Source: Diogma glabrata
Taxonomy: Eukaryota > Arthropoda > Insecta > Diptera > Cylindrotomidae
Length of the DNA: 64,000 bases
Reading direction: 5' to 3'
Assembly (NCBI GenBank): GCA_963693315.1
Contig: OY856187.1
Span: forward strand, 42,025,242-42,089,241
Shown here: piece after piece, positions 23,043 to 33,096 of the stretch
Layout: each line of letters starts with the position of its first letter
Numbering within the stretch: the stretch's first letter is position 1
Translations under genes and position numbers: made by a program
Notes under the pieces: model-generated
Seen by the model: only the letters and a program-made list of their open reading frames with translations
What the model was told of the DNA's origin: nothing
The model's database searches: none

Positions 23043-25408
23043 AGGAATTTTAGTTATTTAGAAGTTTCGTGGTTGGCAAATCTGTAGACAAAAAATTTTA
23101 AGGGAACAAAATAATGTAATATCAACAAAAACTGACTCATCTATGTTGGCATACGAGCATATGCCTTGAAAGCGGAAAATTCTTAAAACAATATTGTTTG
23201 TTGGTTTCTTGTTTGGTATTTGATAGCTTGAGAAGTATCTAAGCAATGATCAATTTCTTTGAACGTAAATGTAAATGCGTAGTGTAAATGCGTGGAATCT
23301 GTCTTTTTGCTCAAATGACAAAAAAAAAATTTCAAAGTTCTCAAACTACTGTAAATATTTGCCATATTATAGGAAGATTTATGCTAGTTGTCTTAGTTGT
23401 TTCTATTTTTTGTAACTAGCAACCGTTCCTCGAAAGTGAAATTCAGTTAAAGTTTAATTCAGTCCCGCAATATTTTCGAGAAATATAATTGCTTTGATTT
23501 TTCTTATCCCAAAAATTAAAATTTTTTTTTATTTCAAACCTTTTTGTTCTAAAAAATTCTCAGCAGTCAGAAATACTTTAAGTCTCCATCTGTTTTAAAC
23601 TCAGACTAAACACAAAATAATTCAATAAAAAAAAACACAACATATATAACAGCCAATTGATAATCTAACAAGAAAACTACTTGAAACCAGATGTTTCAAC
23701 ACATAAATTATATTTTGGAATAAGACCAATTACATCTTAAGAAAATCTAAATATTTTTTCAATCTCTTCACAACTCACTTATAAATATATATAAAAACAT
23801 ACACCAAACTCTACCAATAATAATAATATTTTTCAAAAGAAAACTACTACAATACTATTATTTATTCCACCTGGTTCAATTTCAATTGGTTTTTAAAAAT
23901 GTCAATTTCCTTTTCAATATAACAATCAATATTATTAAATTCTCAACGAGAGTCCTTTCTTTTTTAAAATAAAAAAAAAATTCGTTTTGTTATTTCCTTT
24001 TTGTATTATATTTAAGGAGTTCAATTTTTTAATACAAAAAAAAACTTAAGAAGACCACAAAGTATTTCTAGAGCTGGTTTCCAGTTTTGTTACCAGTTTT
24101 TGATAATAATTAAATCCTTTTTTTGGTTTTTGCTGTGGTAGTGTTTTTTTATTGGGTTAGATAAAATTACAGTTATTCAATCTGTACTAATCTCACGTCT
24201 GTCATATTCAAATCGATGTGTTAACCTTTGCACCATTTAACACGGCCCGCACGAAATGGTTTTACAACAACGTTATAAAAAACAAAACTTATGTTTGAAT
24301 TTTAAAATTCATAAAGAAAAATATTTTGAAAAACGTAATAACAATTTCAACATAAAAATTTACAACAAAAACTATTCCACTCGTTTTTATTTTGCCGTCC
24401 CTATAGTATTTATTTTTTTAAATCAACCAAATCGTTTTCTTTATGGCAACAATCATACTATAAATTTTTTCACATAACACAACTATATCTTGAAAAAAAT
24501 TTCCATATTGTGTACATATTCTACTAAAATCTAAATAACAATTTATATTCCTACATTTCACCGGAAATCATTTTGCATCCAAAAAATTTATTTATTTTAT
24601 ATTTTAAGAAAGATTAGCCCCAGGAGTCCAGTTTATTACTTCTTAAAAATAACTTTCGTACCCTTGATCATACTCGCATATGATACAAATTTATGATATC
24701 ATACAAATGTACGAGAACGAGTCTCGTCCATTTGTTTTAATGCTACGTTTGACATTTATATTTTTCTTAGTGTTTGTAGATGTGTTTTTTGGTGGGTCCC
24801 CCTCTTGCTTTAAAAACTTTTTGTTGTTAAGTACATTAAAAGTAAATAATTAAATCAATTTGCTACATGAATATTTATGTATTAAAGAGCAACCTATCGT
24901 TGATAAATGTTGAATTTGAAGAAACCAAGAGTAATGGGGATACCATTTTGTTCCGATGACATATTTTTTGGTGCGATAGCAAATTTAATTATTCTTCAAA
25001 AATGACGATTGTGCCATTTTTTTGATCATCAGGGATTTGACAAATTAACGTTATTATAACATACGTGGAGAAAATTGTTAGATACATAGTTTTTGTACGA
25101 GTAATACGTAATCGGTTACTTACTAGAAAGTAAATGGCTAAATAAATAGCATCCTAAGGAAATGTTCTTTATTAATCAAACAAGTTTTAAGATCTAGAAA
25201 CTGCTATGATGCAGAGGTTGGGAGATTGGCCACTATACTAGCTAATAATTCAAGCACAATGATAGTTGAAAAACAATACATTAAAAAACCTCTAAACAAA
25301 AAAAAAATATTTCCTTATTCATTTAAATATTAATTGATATCATTTAAAGTAAATGAATGAATTTCAGAGATTTAATCTTATTTAACAATTTATTTTGTTG
25401 CAATTTAA
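23043..25408. other. AT-rich non-coding DNA
   Basis: I see no gene. A weak inverted stretch lies at about 24665-24730 (CATATGATAC...GATATCATAC, then GTACGAGAACGAGTCTCG). Short open frames here lack any protein signature. Confidence 0.5.
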
Positions 25409-26252
25409 GCCGTATTTTATTTGCCAAATTACACTAACAATTTCATGTATCGAAATCCAAATCCAAATCTGACAAAATAGTTGCTTTTGAAAAGTCAGAA
25501 TTGTATTTTAGTTCGCGTACTCAACACGTAATTCGCTATCCATCATTTTTTGTTTCTAAAAGTTGTCAGATTTTCAAAATTTTGAAGTTTTGACGATTTG
25601 ACTTTAGTATTTATTAATAAAAATGTAAGTATAATAAGTATAAGTATAAGCAATGACAGAATATTGAAACGCAGAACTATCAAATTATAACAATAATAAA
25701 AAATTAAATAATTAAGTTTGCTGATTTGTTATTTACTTTCTGAACAAGTACTACCAACCTCCAGAAAACACTTGAAATCCAAATCCAATTCTATGGTTCA
25801 TTTTAGCTGTGTTTTATTTGCCCAACCGGAATTCGTATTGAACTGTCAAAAAACAGATTTCAAATAAAACGAACCAAAGAATTGGATTTGTACACATATT
25901 GTTTTCTAGAGGTTGGTAGAATTTGTACAGAAAATATAAATTGTAAATGTCAACAAATCAAATGTAAATGTCAAAATCGTGATCCATGAGATTTCTCAAT
26001 AGACTTCCATATTTATTAGCATCAAAACAAACAACAAATGTCAAATCACAAATGCCGAATTAGAAAAAATATAAAGAAAATTCCACATACTGACAACCTA
26101 TAGATGTAAAAAATTGTAACGGTGCGCAGTTGGTGATGAGCACGCGAACTGAACCACTATTCCAGATTTTCAAAACCAACAATTTGTGAGTTTTGACATT
26201 TTGGAATTGGATACATGTAATTGTTAGTGTAATTTGGCAAATAAAACACGCC
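25409..26252. mobile_element. Foldback/MITE with ~140-bp terminal inverted repeats
   Basis: The left arm (25409-25545) begins GCCGTATTTTATTTGCCAAA and the right arm (26119-26252), read inward, begins GGCGTGTTTTATTTGCCAAA. Pairing continues through TTACACTAACAATT, CATGTATC, TTTTGAAAA and AGTTCGCGT. No coding capacity. Confidence 0.8.
25751..25919. mobile_element. Small MITE, ~169 bp, nested
   Basis: The ends CTACCAACCTCCAGAAAAC and GTTTTCTAGAGGTTGGTAG are inverted repeats. Inner arms AATCCAATTCTATGGTTC and GAACCAAAGAATTGGATT also pair. It lies within 25409-26252. Confidence 0.8.
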
Positions 26253-26340
26253 TTTTATTTGAAAATTGCGTATTGACAGTTCAATTCGAATTCCGATTGG
26301 GCAAATAAAATACTACTTTAGTGTCGAAAGCAGACGAATT
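26253..26340. repeat. Inverted partner of 25799-25870
   Basis: TTGACAGTTCAATTCGAATT and CCGATTGGGCAAATAAAATA are the reverse complement of TTTTATTTGCCCAACCGGAA and TTCGTATTGAACTGTCAA inside the cluster. A third inverted pair therefore overlaps the two MITEs, pointing to nested related elements. Confidence 0.75.
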
Positions 26341-26703
26341 TGAAAATCGAAATGACTCATTTTTAAACACTACCTAGTACTAACATTTTCATTTAAACAC
26401 TAGTACCAACACATTTTTAAGCATCAGTTCTAATTTTTTTTAGAATTTTTCAACAAAAAATTAGGATTTTTGAATGAAGAAATGAATTTTTTATTTGTGG
26501 TAAATTTTTATAACACAATAATTCAAATTCGATATATTCACTCGTGAAGAAGTCAACGTGGCAACGGGAGTTCAAGATGAAGATTGCTAAATTGAAATTT
26601 GGGATGACGAAAGAATCGTCTCACTCACTGTTTTGGAAACATGATTATTGTATTTTACATATATTTAACAGGAGGCTCAGTTTTTTGATCCAGTATATGT
26701 GTA

Positions 26704-27268
26704 CCCGAGCAGAAATTAATTAAGGGAAACCTGCATACAGTCAGGTCGTGATCAGGGCCTGGCCCGTCTTACAAGGGCAATTCCTATTAGGGCAATCTGA
26801 TATAGGCCTGTTCCGGGCCAGATTTAGAATGCCCTTTTAGGGTTAACCTTATTTGAATATATCCGGCCCTGATCAGGTTTTTCGTATTGGTCCCCTAGCT
26901 GAAATTTCAATTGGTTAAAATTGACTAGAGTATTATCCATTTTAGAAATGTAGTTAATATAGTAAAAATCGTTTCATGTATATTTTAGTTTTCGCTTCTC
27001 GGCTGAAAGACTATAATAATAGTGATTAAGATGATATTGTATGTTTTAATTTTTTCTATTGTAATTTTTTATTTTAATTTGATTAATTTATGTATATAAC
27101 ATATAAATATATATCAGGGTCTGGTCCGGATATCCCAATCAGGACCTGATAGGGCAAAAGCGTTACATTCATGTTCAGGGCCCAATCAGACAGCCCTACC
27201 AATGCCTCATCCGGGCTAGGGCAAACCTGATCAGGGCCTTACTTGAGCCCTGACAAATTTCTGCTCAG
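26704..27268. mobile_element. MITE with GATCAGGGC-rich arms, TA duplication
   Basis: The ends CCCGAGCAGAAATT and AATTTCTGCTCAG are inverted repeats, and TA flanks both sides (26702-26703, 27269-27270), which suggests a Tc1/mariner-like target. Both arms are packed with degenerate CCTGATCAGGGC, GGGCAAT and CCGGGC words, while the middle is AT-rich. No open frame of interest. Confidence 0.75.
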
Positions 27269-27579
27269 TAATGCTTTTATTGTTTTCCTAAGAACTTTCG
27301 ACATAACCTTCTGCTACTTTTGCACTCTTTCATTCAATCCTCCGTTTCTTTGTATAGTTGCACTAGAGTTGGCCAATAACGACGCAGATGATCGAGGTAA
27401 ACAGTGGCTGGTATATTCCTCTGGTTTTGGCAAATGTAAAATCTCGGCAATTTTTTTTCGATTGCTACCTGCAGTGTTAATGCCAATGGGTTGTGTTGTA
27501 CATTTTTCCTTGTTACAGAAAATGTAAAAGCGTTGATGCAGTGTATGTTCTGGTCTAAAATTTCTATATGCTAAGAAAC

Positions 27580-27587
27580 CCGACTAG
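27580..27587 (+). repeat. Target-site duplication of small hAT, left
   Basis: CCGACTAG, matching CTGACTAG at 28581-28588 in seven of eight positions. Confidence 0.8.
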
Positions 27588-28580
27588 TAGAGCATTCAAA
27601 TCCGAATATTCGAGTATTCGAATATCCGATTAATTTGGGCATATTTTAAGTATTCGTTATTCGAATATTTATACGCGAATATTCGAATATTTTTTATCTC
27701 CCAAAATATAATGGTGTTCTATCTCTTCATTCCTTTTTCAAACTTCGAAACTAAGAAATTTCAATACTTTAAGGGAAATAATTTTATTACAGAAAGTGCT
27801 TGACGTATAAACTCCGTTTAATATTGCAGTCAAAGAACTTAACAAAAAAAAATTCAATACTTATGACAGCCGAAGGCATATGCAAATTCTTATTTACTTT
27901 TCTAACGGAACTGAACAGTGATTGCAGTAAAATCTTACTCAACAAAATTAGGAAACGAATGGATCAGAAAAGAAACAAAACAACCTTAATAACCATATTT
28001 CTATATCTTGACACTGGAGTTATACCACAATCGAACGAATATTTTGGTTACGTAAAGAAAACTGTTGAAAACTTTCTCGCCTCCTCAGCCTTCAAAGATG
28101 TACCAGATCCTAGCGATGAAAACAGTGATACCCCGTTGCAGGTATCTTGTAATATAAATGACGCACTTGCAGTCAACAATCAAAGTAAAAATATATTGCA
28201 ACAAAAGTTGCAACTAGCGGTTAGCTCAATTACCGATTCCACGACATGAGATAAAGTAACAGTGGTAATGAAAATCGCGGTTAATAGTTTAGAAAAACAT
28301 TTTTGTTATTTAAATTCTTTCAAAAAAAGAACAGATAAATTAGACAATTTGAATAATTCTCTATTGACTATCAGCCCAACTAAATGCACTTCTCTTTTTT
28401 AAATGCATATTTCAAGAAAATAAATAAAATAAAATGCATAAGATGTTTAACCTGTTTGATTTTATCCATAGTTCTTAGTACTTCTTTTACTATTCGAATA
28501 CTAACCGAATATTCCGATATTTAAAGAAAAAGTTATTCGATATTCGGATAACTCAAAATGTCGAATAACTGAATGCTCTA
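27588..28580 (+). mobile_element. Small hAT element, 993 bp
   Basis: The left end TAGAGCATTCAAATCCGAAT and the right end, read inward, TAGAGCATTCAGTTATTCG form terminal repeats. Both subterminal regions are full of GAATATTCG palindromes. An 8-bp duplication with one mismatch flanks it. It carries only a C-terminal transposase fragment (27800-28249), so it is an internally deleted copy. Confidence 0.85.
27800..28249 (+). pseudogene. hAT/ZBED-type transposase fragment, 149 codons
   Basis: The open frame contains LNKIRKRMDQKRNKTTLITI and FLYLDTGVIPQSNEYFGYV, which resembles the part of hAT/ZBED transposases just before the C-terminal dimerisation domain, where 'LDPRFK'-like words normally stand. 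The N-terminal zinc finger and the catalytic core are missing, and there is no dimerisation domain, so it cannot be active. Its position inside a hAT-type element supports the reading. The ATG at 27800 need not be a real start. The family match from the sequence alone is moderate. Confidence 0.55.
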
Positions 28581-28588
28581 CTGACTAG
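28581..28588 (+). repeat. Target-site duplication of small hAT, right
   Basis: CTGACTAG directly follows the terminus GAATGCTCTA. Confidence 0.8.
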
Positions 28589-28594
28589 CATTAT

Positions 28595-29215
28595 GTAAGG
28601 GCTCAGATCTGGACCAGATACGGTTTTTCCTACTACTGATAGGGATCGTATCAGGCACACTGAACAGGACCTGATCAGTAATGTATTGCCTCAAACTATC
28701 CAAGCCGGATCAGGCAACCCTACTAGAACAGGACCAGGACCGGATCATTTAAAATGGGGAAATTACTCCAACAAACATTAGAAAAATTTAAAAATTTACT
28801 ACTACATACATTAGAAAAAAAATGTTTTATAAAAATAATCTAACTTTATACTAACCTACATGTATTCATAACGCAGAGAAGCGATAACTAAAGTATATGT
28901 CAAATTTCGCAAACTATGTACATCAAAAATGGATATGTTCTCTAGGGAATTTTAACCAAATGAAATTTATTAAAATGAAATAGGGCTCAGATCAGGACAA
29001 ATAGGGCATACCTTAATTGAAAAATCAATCATTTACTACTAGGGATGAGATAGGTCTTTGAAATCCGGACCGGATCAGGGCAAATACGGCACGTCCTAGT
29101 ATTGAAATCAGGTATGGTTTCTGATAGGGGCCAGATGTATATGCTCTATCAGGATATACCTTATTACACACCCTGATCCGGCTTGGATCATAATAGGGTA
29201 TACCTGAAGAAATTG
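28595..29215 (-). repeat. Second GATCAGGGC-type repeat, inverted to the first
   Basis: Two GC-richer arms (about 28595-28755 and 28981-29205) carry CCTGATCAG, CCGGATCAGG and GGGCA words like the MITE at 26704-27268. The middle includes GAGAAGCGATAACTAAAGTA, the reverse complement of a middle part of that MITE (TATTTTAGTTTTCGCTTCTC). It is an older, diverged copy. Exact ends were not resolved. Confidence 0.7.
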
Positions 29216-29237
29216 CTAGCCAGGAAATTTGACATAC

Positions 29238-29408
29238 ATTAATACCTTCAACATTGCCTTCAGCAATTGTAAATTCACCCGTCGTTTTGGTTTTTGTTAC
29301 GGGAATGCGAATTGCTATAACAACTCCGGCATCATCTATGTCATCCAAAGCTATCTTAATGAATTCGTCTTGCTGACATGCACCATATACCCCAACCATT
29401 AGAAAAAC
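29238..29408 (-). pseudogene. Exon of a Crypton-like tyrosine recombinase, catalytic Arg lost
   Basis: On the minus strand a pyrimidine-rich TTTGTTTGTAG acceptor (ending 29409) precedes a 57-codon phase-0 exon, which ends at a GTATGT donor (29237-29232). The peptide starts VFLMVGVYGACQQDEF and continues KIALDDIDDAG and IPVTKTKTTGEFTIAE. This matches the 'GACRRDEL...DVED...KIP.TKT...FTV' block of Crypton-type tyrosine recombinases common in insect genomes. Where the family has Arg-Arg before Asp-Glu, this copy has Gln-Gln, so the first catalytic Arg appears lost. The following exons with the HxxR and Tyr were not found. It directly abuts the GATCAGGGC repeat at 28595-29215. The family assignment is from memory and rests on one exon. 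Confidence 0.65.
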
Positions 29409-29409
29409 C

Positions 29410-30054
29410 TACAAACAAATAATTATTTACATACAAATTATCAATATTTAGAAATATTTCCAAAATACTTGGCCTGCATCAATAAATATTTGTTATCATC
29501 TGTATTGCTCTTTTTTGCTTTTTGACATTTCTGATTTTAGCTTTTAACATAGAGTATGTGCTCCAACAAGTAGTTGGCTTCATAACTTTACTTTTTCATA
29601 TAAAAATGCCAATGTTACCTTTTTCACTTATTGTAGCAACTTTTTTCGACGTTTGCTAAGCTTGAAATTTTTTATAACACTGCTCGTAAACTGGTTTTGA
29701 TTTTTCAGATATTAAGTTATTACTACTTCATTTGCAGGGTTTTTAATATCTGAACACATCAGATTCGAAATCACTCATAATGCTTTTCAAATATTATTCA
29801 TTGTAACAATAAATTATTTCTATCTTGATTTATTATGCAAGAAACCTGTAAACACAATTTTGTTTTTTTAAGTCTAGTAAAATAATTTTGAATGACTGCT
29901 TTGATTTGCAAAAATTTGAATTTTAAAATTTAGTACAAACATTTTTTTTAATTTAACTTTTAACTGCCTAATTTAGACCTATTAATTTCGTCACTAAATT
30001 ACAAAAAAAAAATGGTATGTAACTTATGTTAACTACATGTTTTATGCTTTTGAT
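29410..30054. other. AT-rich non-coding DNA
   Basis: Nothing recognisable; possibly an intron of the recombinase remnant. Confidence 0.4.
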
Positions 30055-30093
30055 GTGGAGTTTAGCTCGCTACGCTCGTTAAACAAACTCCAC
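30055..30093. repeat. Hairpin with core CTCGCTACGCTCG
   Basis: GTGGAGTTT (30055-30063) pairs with AAACTCCAC (30085-30093). The loop is AGCTCGCTACGCTCGTTAAAC. It is one of several foldbacks with a CpG-rich core in this window. Confidence 0.8.
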
Positions 30094-32751
30094 GTTTCGT
30101 GCATATAACAATCGTTTTTAAAACGAGTTGCATAAATAGCTATTTTGTAACACATGCACAAATAATATCGCATTTTGTTTTAAAATAAAATAAATGAAAA
30201 TAGTAGATTGTATTAACAATGCGAACGCGTTTTCCAAACAAGAGTGTAGAGTCTAGCAATCACTCGAGTTTGGATACGCAGTTCGCACTATGTAATACAC
30301 GCTAGTTTTTGTAACAAATGCACAAAATTTATTAAATATTTATTTAATTGTTGATTACATAATTTATTTAACAAATTTAAGATATTTAAATATAAACTTA
30401 TATTGCGCCATCTTAGAATCGGTAGAGTCCAGTTTGCTGCTTAATTGTACTAAACTGCTAAAAGTCGCGTTTTATCTTCGAACTGGCTGTCCAGGACAGA
30501 GAAAAATATTGGTAAAATACAGGGAAATTTTTAGAACTAAATTGTAGCTAACTTCAAGCGAATATTTTGACAATCGCCATTAATGTTTGTTTACGCTTGT
30601 GTTATATTTGTTTATTTCATGAAGAGCCATATATTTTATATTTAAACGACGAGATCCAAACTAAAAAAAAAAAAATTAAATTAAAGATTAAATTTAATTT
30701 TTTGTTTTGTACGTATATACGTATGTACATATATGTAATGTTTTTGACATCTAAAAATAAACATACATGAAGATAGTGTTAATTTCAAAAATAGTACTAA
30801 AAATGTCCCATTGTTTATTTCCCTCACCTGTTCTGAACTGCTCTCGATAAAACACAAGATTTGTTGCGAACTGGTAAAAATAAATTTAATTTGTCAATTT
30901 ATTTTAAAGAGATTAATTAAAATGGATGGATAAACGATAAATATTAAATATTTATGCAATCAAAATTGAAATAATTTTAATTTGAACGAAAAAATAGAAA
31001 TAAAACAATCGCTGTCCCGACAGTTGTCCGAAGAAAAAACGCGACTAAAATAAAATTTGATTTCTTAAAATCCACGTTTTTCAAATTTGATTTCATAAAA
31101 TTGATCAGCATGTAAAGCGTCACAAAGTTTTGATTTATTCAAACAAATAATTTAAATAAATAATATTATAATATAAATAAATTTTAAAAATATAAACATA
31201 GCAATCCGGCTACAAAAATTTTCAAAATTTAAAAAGAAAATAGTCATCTACGTAAAGTTTTGCAATGAAAATATCTTGACAGCTGGTTTGTATTTTGAAA
31301 ACTCTAAATAATTATAATTTTGTGCAAGTCAAATTATTGATATTGATAAATTATTGATTTCTACTTCTTATTGCTAATATATAATGCGTCATTGACATAC
31401 AGTTTTATAACGATTTAATTTTCAAATCTCATATGAAGAGGCGTTCTTAGTTTATAATTAAAATATGCTGTCAACTCAAAAAATATTTCGTGTGCTTGTT
31501 TTGATCATTTACATATTTTCTGGCGTGCAGCAAATGTTTTCGCATGCGACAAATTCTATTTCGAAAAATGTAAAATTTTGTAGGCATATGTACGGCATAT
31601 AGGCATATGTACGTTTATTTCATTTTAGAACAAAATTGGATATTTTTTGTACATGTGTTACAGAAATATATTAATCGCACATATGCCTACAAAATATTTT
31701 TTATGCCTGGCTTGTACGCCTCTTTATGTGAGATTTGAACTTAAATCTATTATTTTAACTTGATTATTTTTATAGTACTAGAATGCCAAAAACTATTCGC
31801 AAAATGCGAGTTTAGAAATTTTTTTCAAATGTTATTCTACAATTAAAGTTTCAGGTTTTTAATTTCTTTATTTTGTTTTAGATTTTTGTTGTACAAGCTC
31901 AAATTAATGAACAGCGTATTAAATAAAGAACAATTTCGTTTCATTCACTTTAAATTTTGTTTTATTATTTCAAATATTTTCAAACTCTAAGAGTCCTTCT
32001 TTTGTGATAATTGTTTTTAAACTATAATTACTTAACAAGTAACATGGTTTTTATATGTAACTATTTGACAGAACAAAATTTGAGAGACGTATGATGGTAA
32101 TAAAAACAAACACAGAAAACAAACGGGCACTTTGAATTATTAGTTTAAGTAATACAAAAAAATTATTATTTATATTTAATATTTTTTGTTTGCCTTGTTT
32201 CATATCGGTTTACCGATATATAAATTTATTTTTTCACAATATTAAGAAAATTATGGAAAATCAGTATTGTTTTCTATACATAAGTCAAAAATTTAAATTT
32301 TTGATTGCTGATTTTGTGTTTTTTAAATTATATCACTAAAAAAATGACGTGCAAAAAGTGTAATTATCATAAAATTGTGCTGAATAAATTAAAGAGTATA
32401 ATTTTTTAAAAATGATATTTCTTATAAATTAACTGGCTCAAAATTAGATGACAAGTTTTAACGAAATTAAATGATTGAAATACTTTAAAATAATTTAGTA
32501 AAATTTTAGAAAACATTATTCATACGTTTTCAACTAAAGCTACTTAAATTAGATGAAAATGCGACTTTATTTTTTTCTCTGTGTTCTCTGTATTCTGCCA
32601 CTCTTTGATAATGTGATAAACCAAAAAGAGCACATTAGAAAAAAGAGCACAAAGAGCTTTGATTTATATTTTTTACTGTAACTATCAGTTACATTTTACG
32701 CATAATAAATCATATTCTTTTAATTGATATCTTCATATAAATAAAAATCAC
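30094..32751. other. AT-rich DNA upstream of the Robo exon
   Basis: No gene recognised. It is compatible with intron sequence. A GCATATGTACG word is repeated at about 31584-31612, and short open frames have no features. Confidence 0.45.
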
Positions 32752-32805
32752 ACTTTTGACATAATCTAGGAGTCGAATGTTTGACTCCTAGATTATGTCA
32801 AAAGT
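32752..32805. repeat. Perfect 23-bp inverted repeat before the Robo exon
   Basis: The arms at 32752-32774 and 32783-32805 are exactly complementary, with an 8-nt loop (GAATGTTT). The words are ACTTTTGACATAATC and CTAGGAGTC. After a small bulge, ATCAC (left) also pairs with GTGAT (right). The hairpin ends about 105 bp before the exon's splice acceptor. Confidence 0.97.
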
Positions 32806-32909
32806 TTGAGTGATTCTTTTTAAACATTATATACTGAAGTTTCAAGTATTATTAATTCTCTTTTTACTTACAAAACAAATTTTAAACAAATTTTTATTAA
32901 TATTTCCAG

Positions 32910-33096
32910 CACAACAACGACCTAGGATATTAGAGCATCCTGCTGATGCAGTAGCAGCTCGTGAAGAACCACTTACATTAAATTGTAAGGCTGCTGGTCG
33001 TCCATCACCGGAAATATCATGGTATCATAACGGAACACCGCTTGTAGCATCAGAACGCCGTGTCATTCTACCAGAAGGATCATTATTTTTTTTACG
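32910..33096 (+). CDS. robo: Roundabout (Robo) family receptor, exon for first half of Ig domain 1
   Basis: Robo receptors are neuronal membrane proteins that bind Slit and repel axons; Ig1 is the main Slit-binding domain. The exon follows a TATTTCCAG acceptor (AG at 32908-32909) and ends at a GTAAGC donor (33097). It is 187 nt long: two bases complete a split codon, 61 whole codons follow and two bases open the next. The peptide runs QQRPRILEHPADAVAAREEP, LTLNCKAAGRPSPEISWYHN, then RRVILPEGSLFFLR. PRI.EHP, the B-strand Cys in LNCKA, the C-strand Trp in ISWYH and LP.GSLFFLR are the Robo Ig1 signature. The second half of Ig1 with its Cys must be on the next exon, which I could not find. The exon is clearly GC-richer than its surroundings and has no defect. 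Which paralogue (robo1, 2 or 3) cannot be decided; other IgSF proteins are much less likely. Confidence 0.87.

Noticed and set aside
27243..27527. 94-codon frame spanning the end of the GATCAGGGC MITE
   Set aside because: It starts inside the MITE terminus and has no family motif; a possible short exon near 27358-27396 could not be supported.
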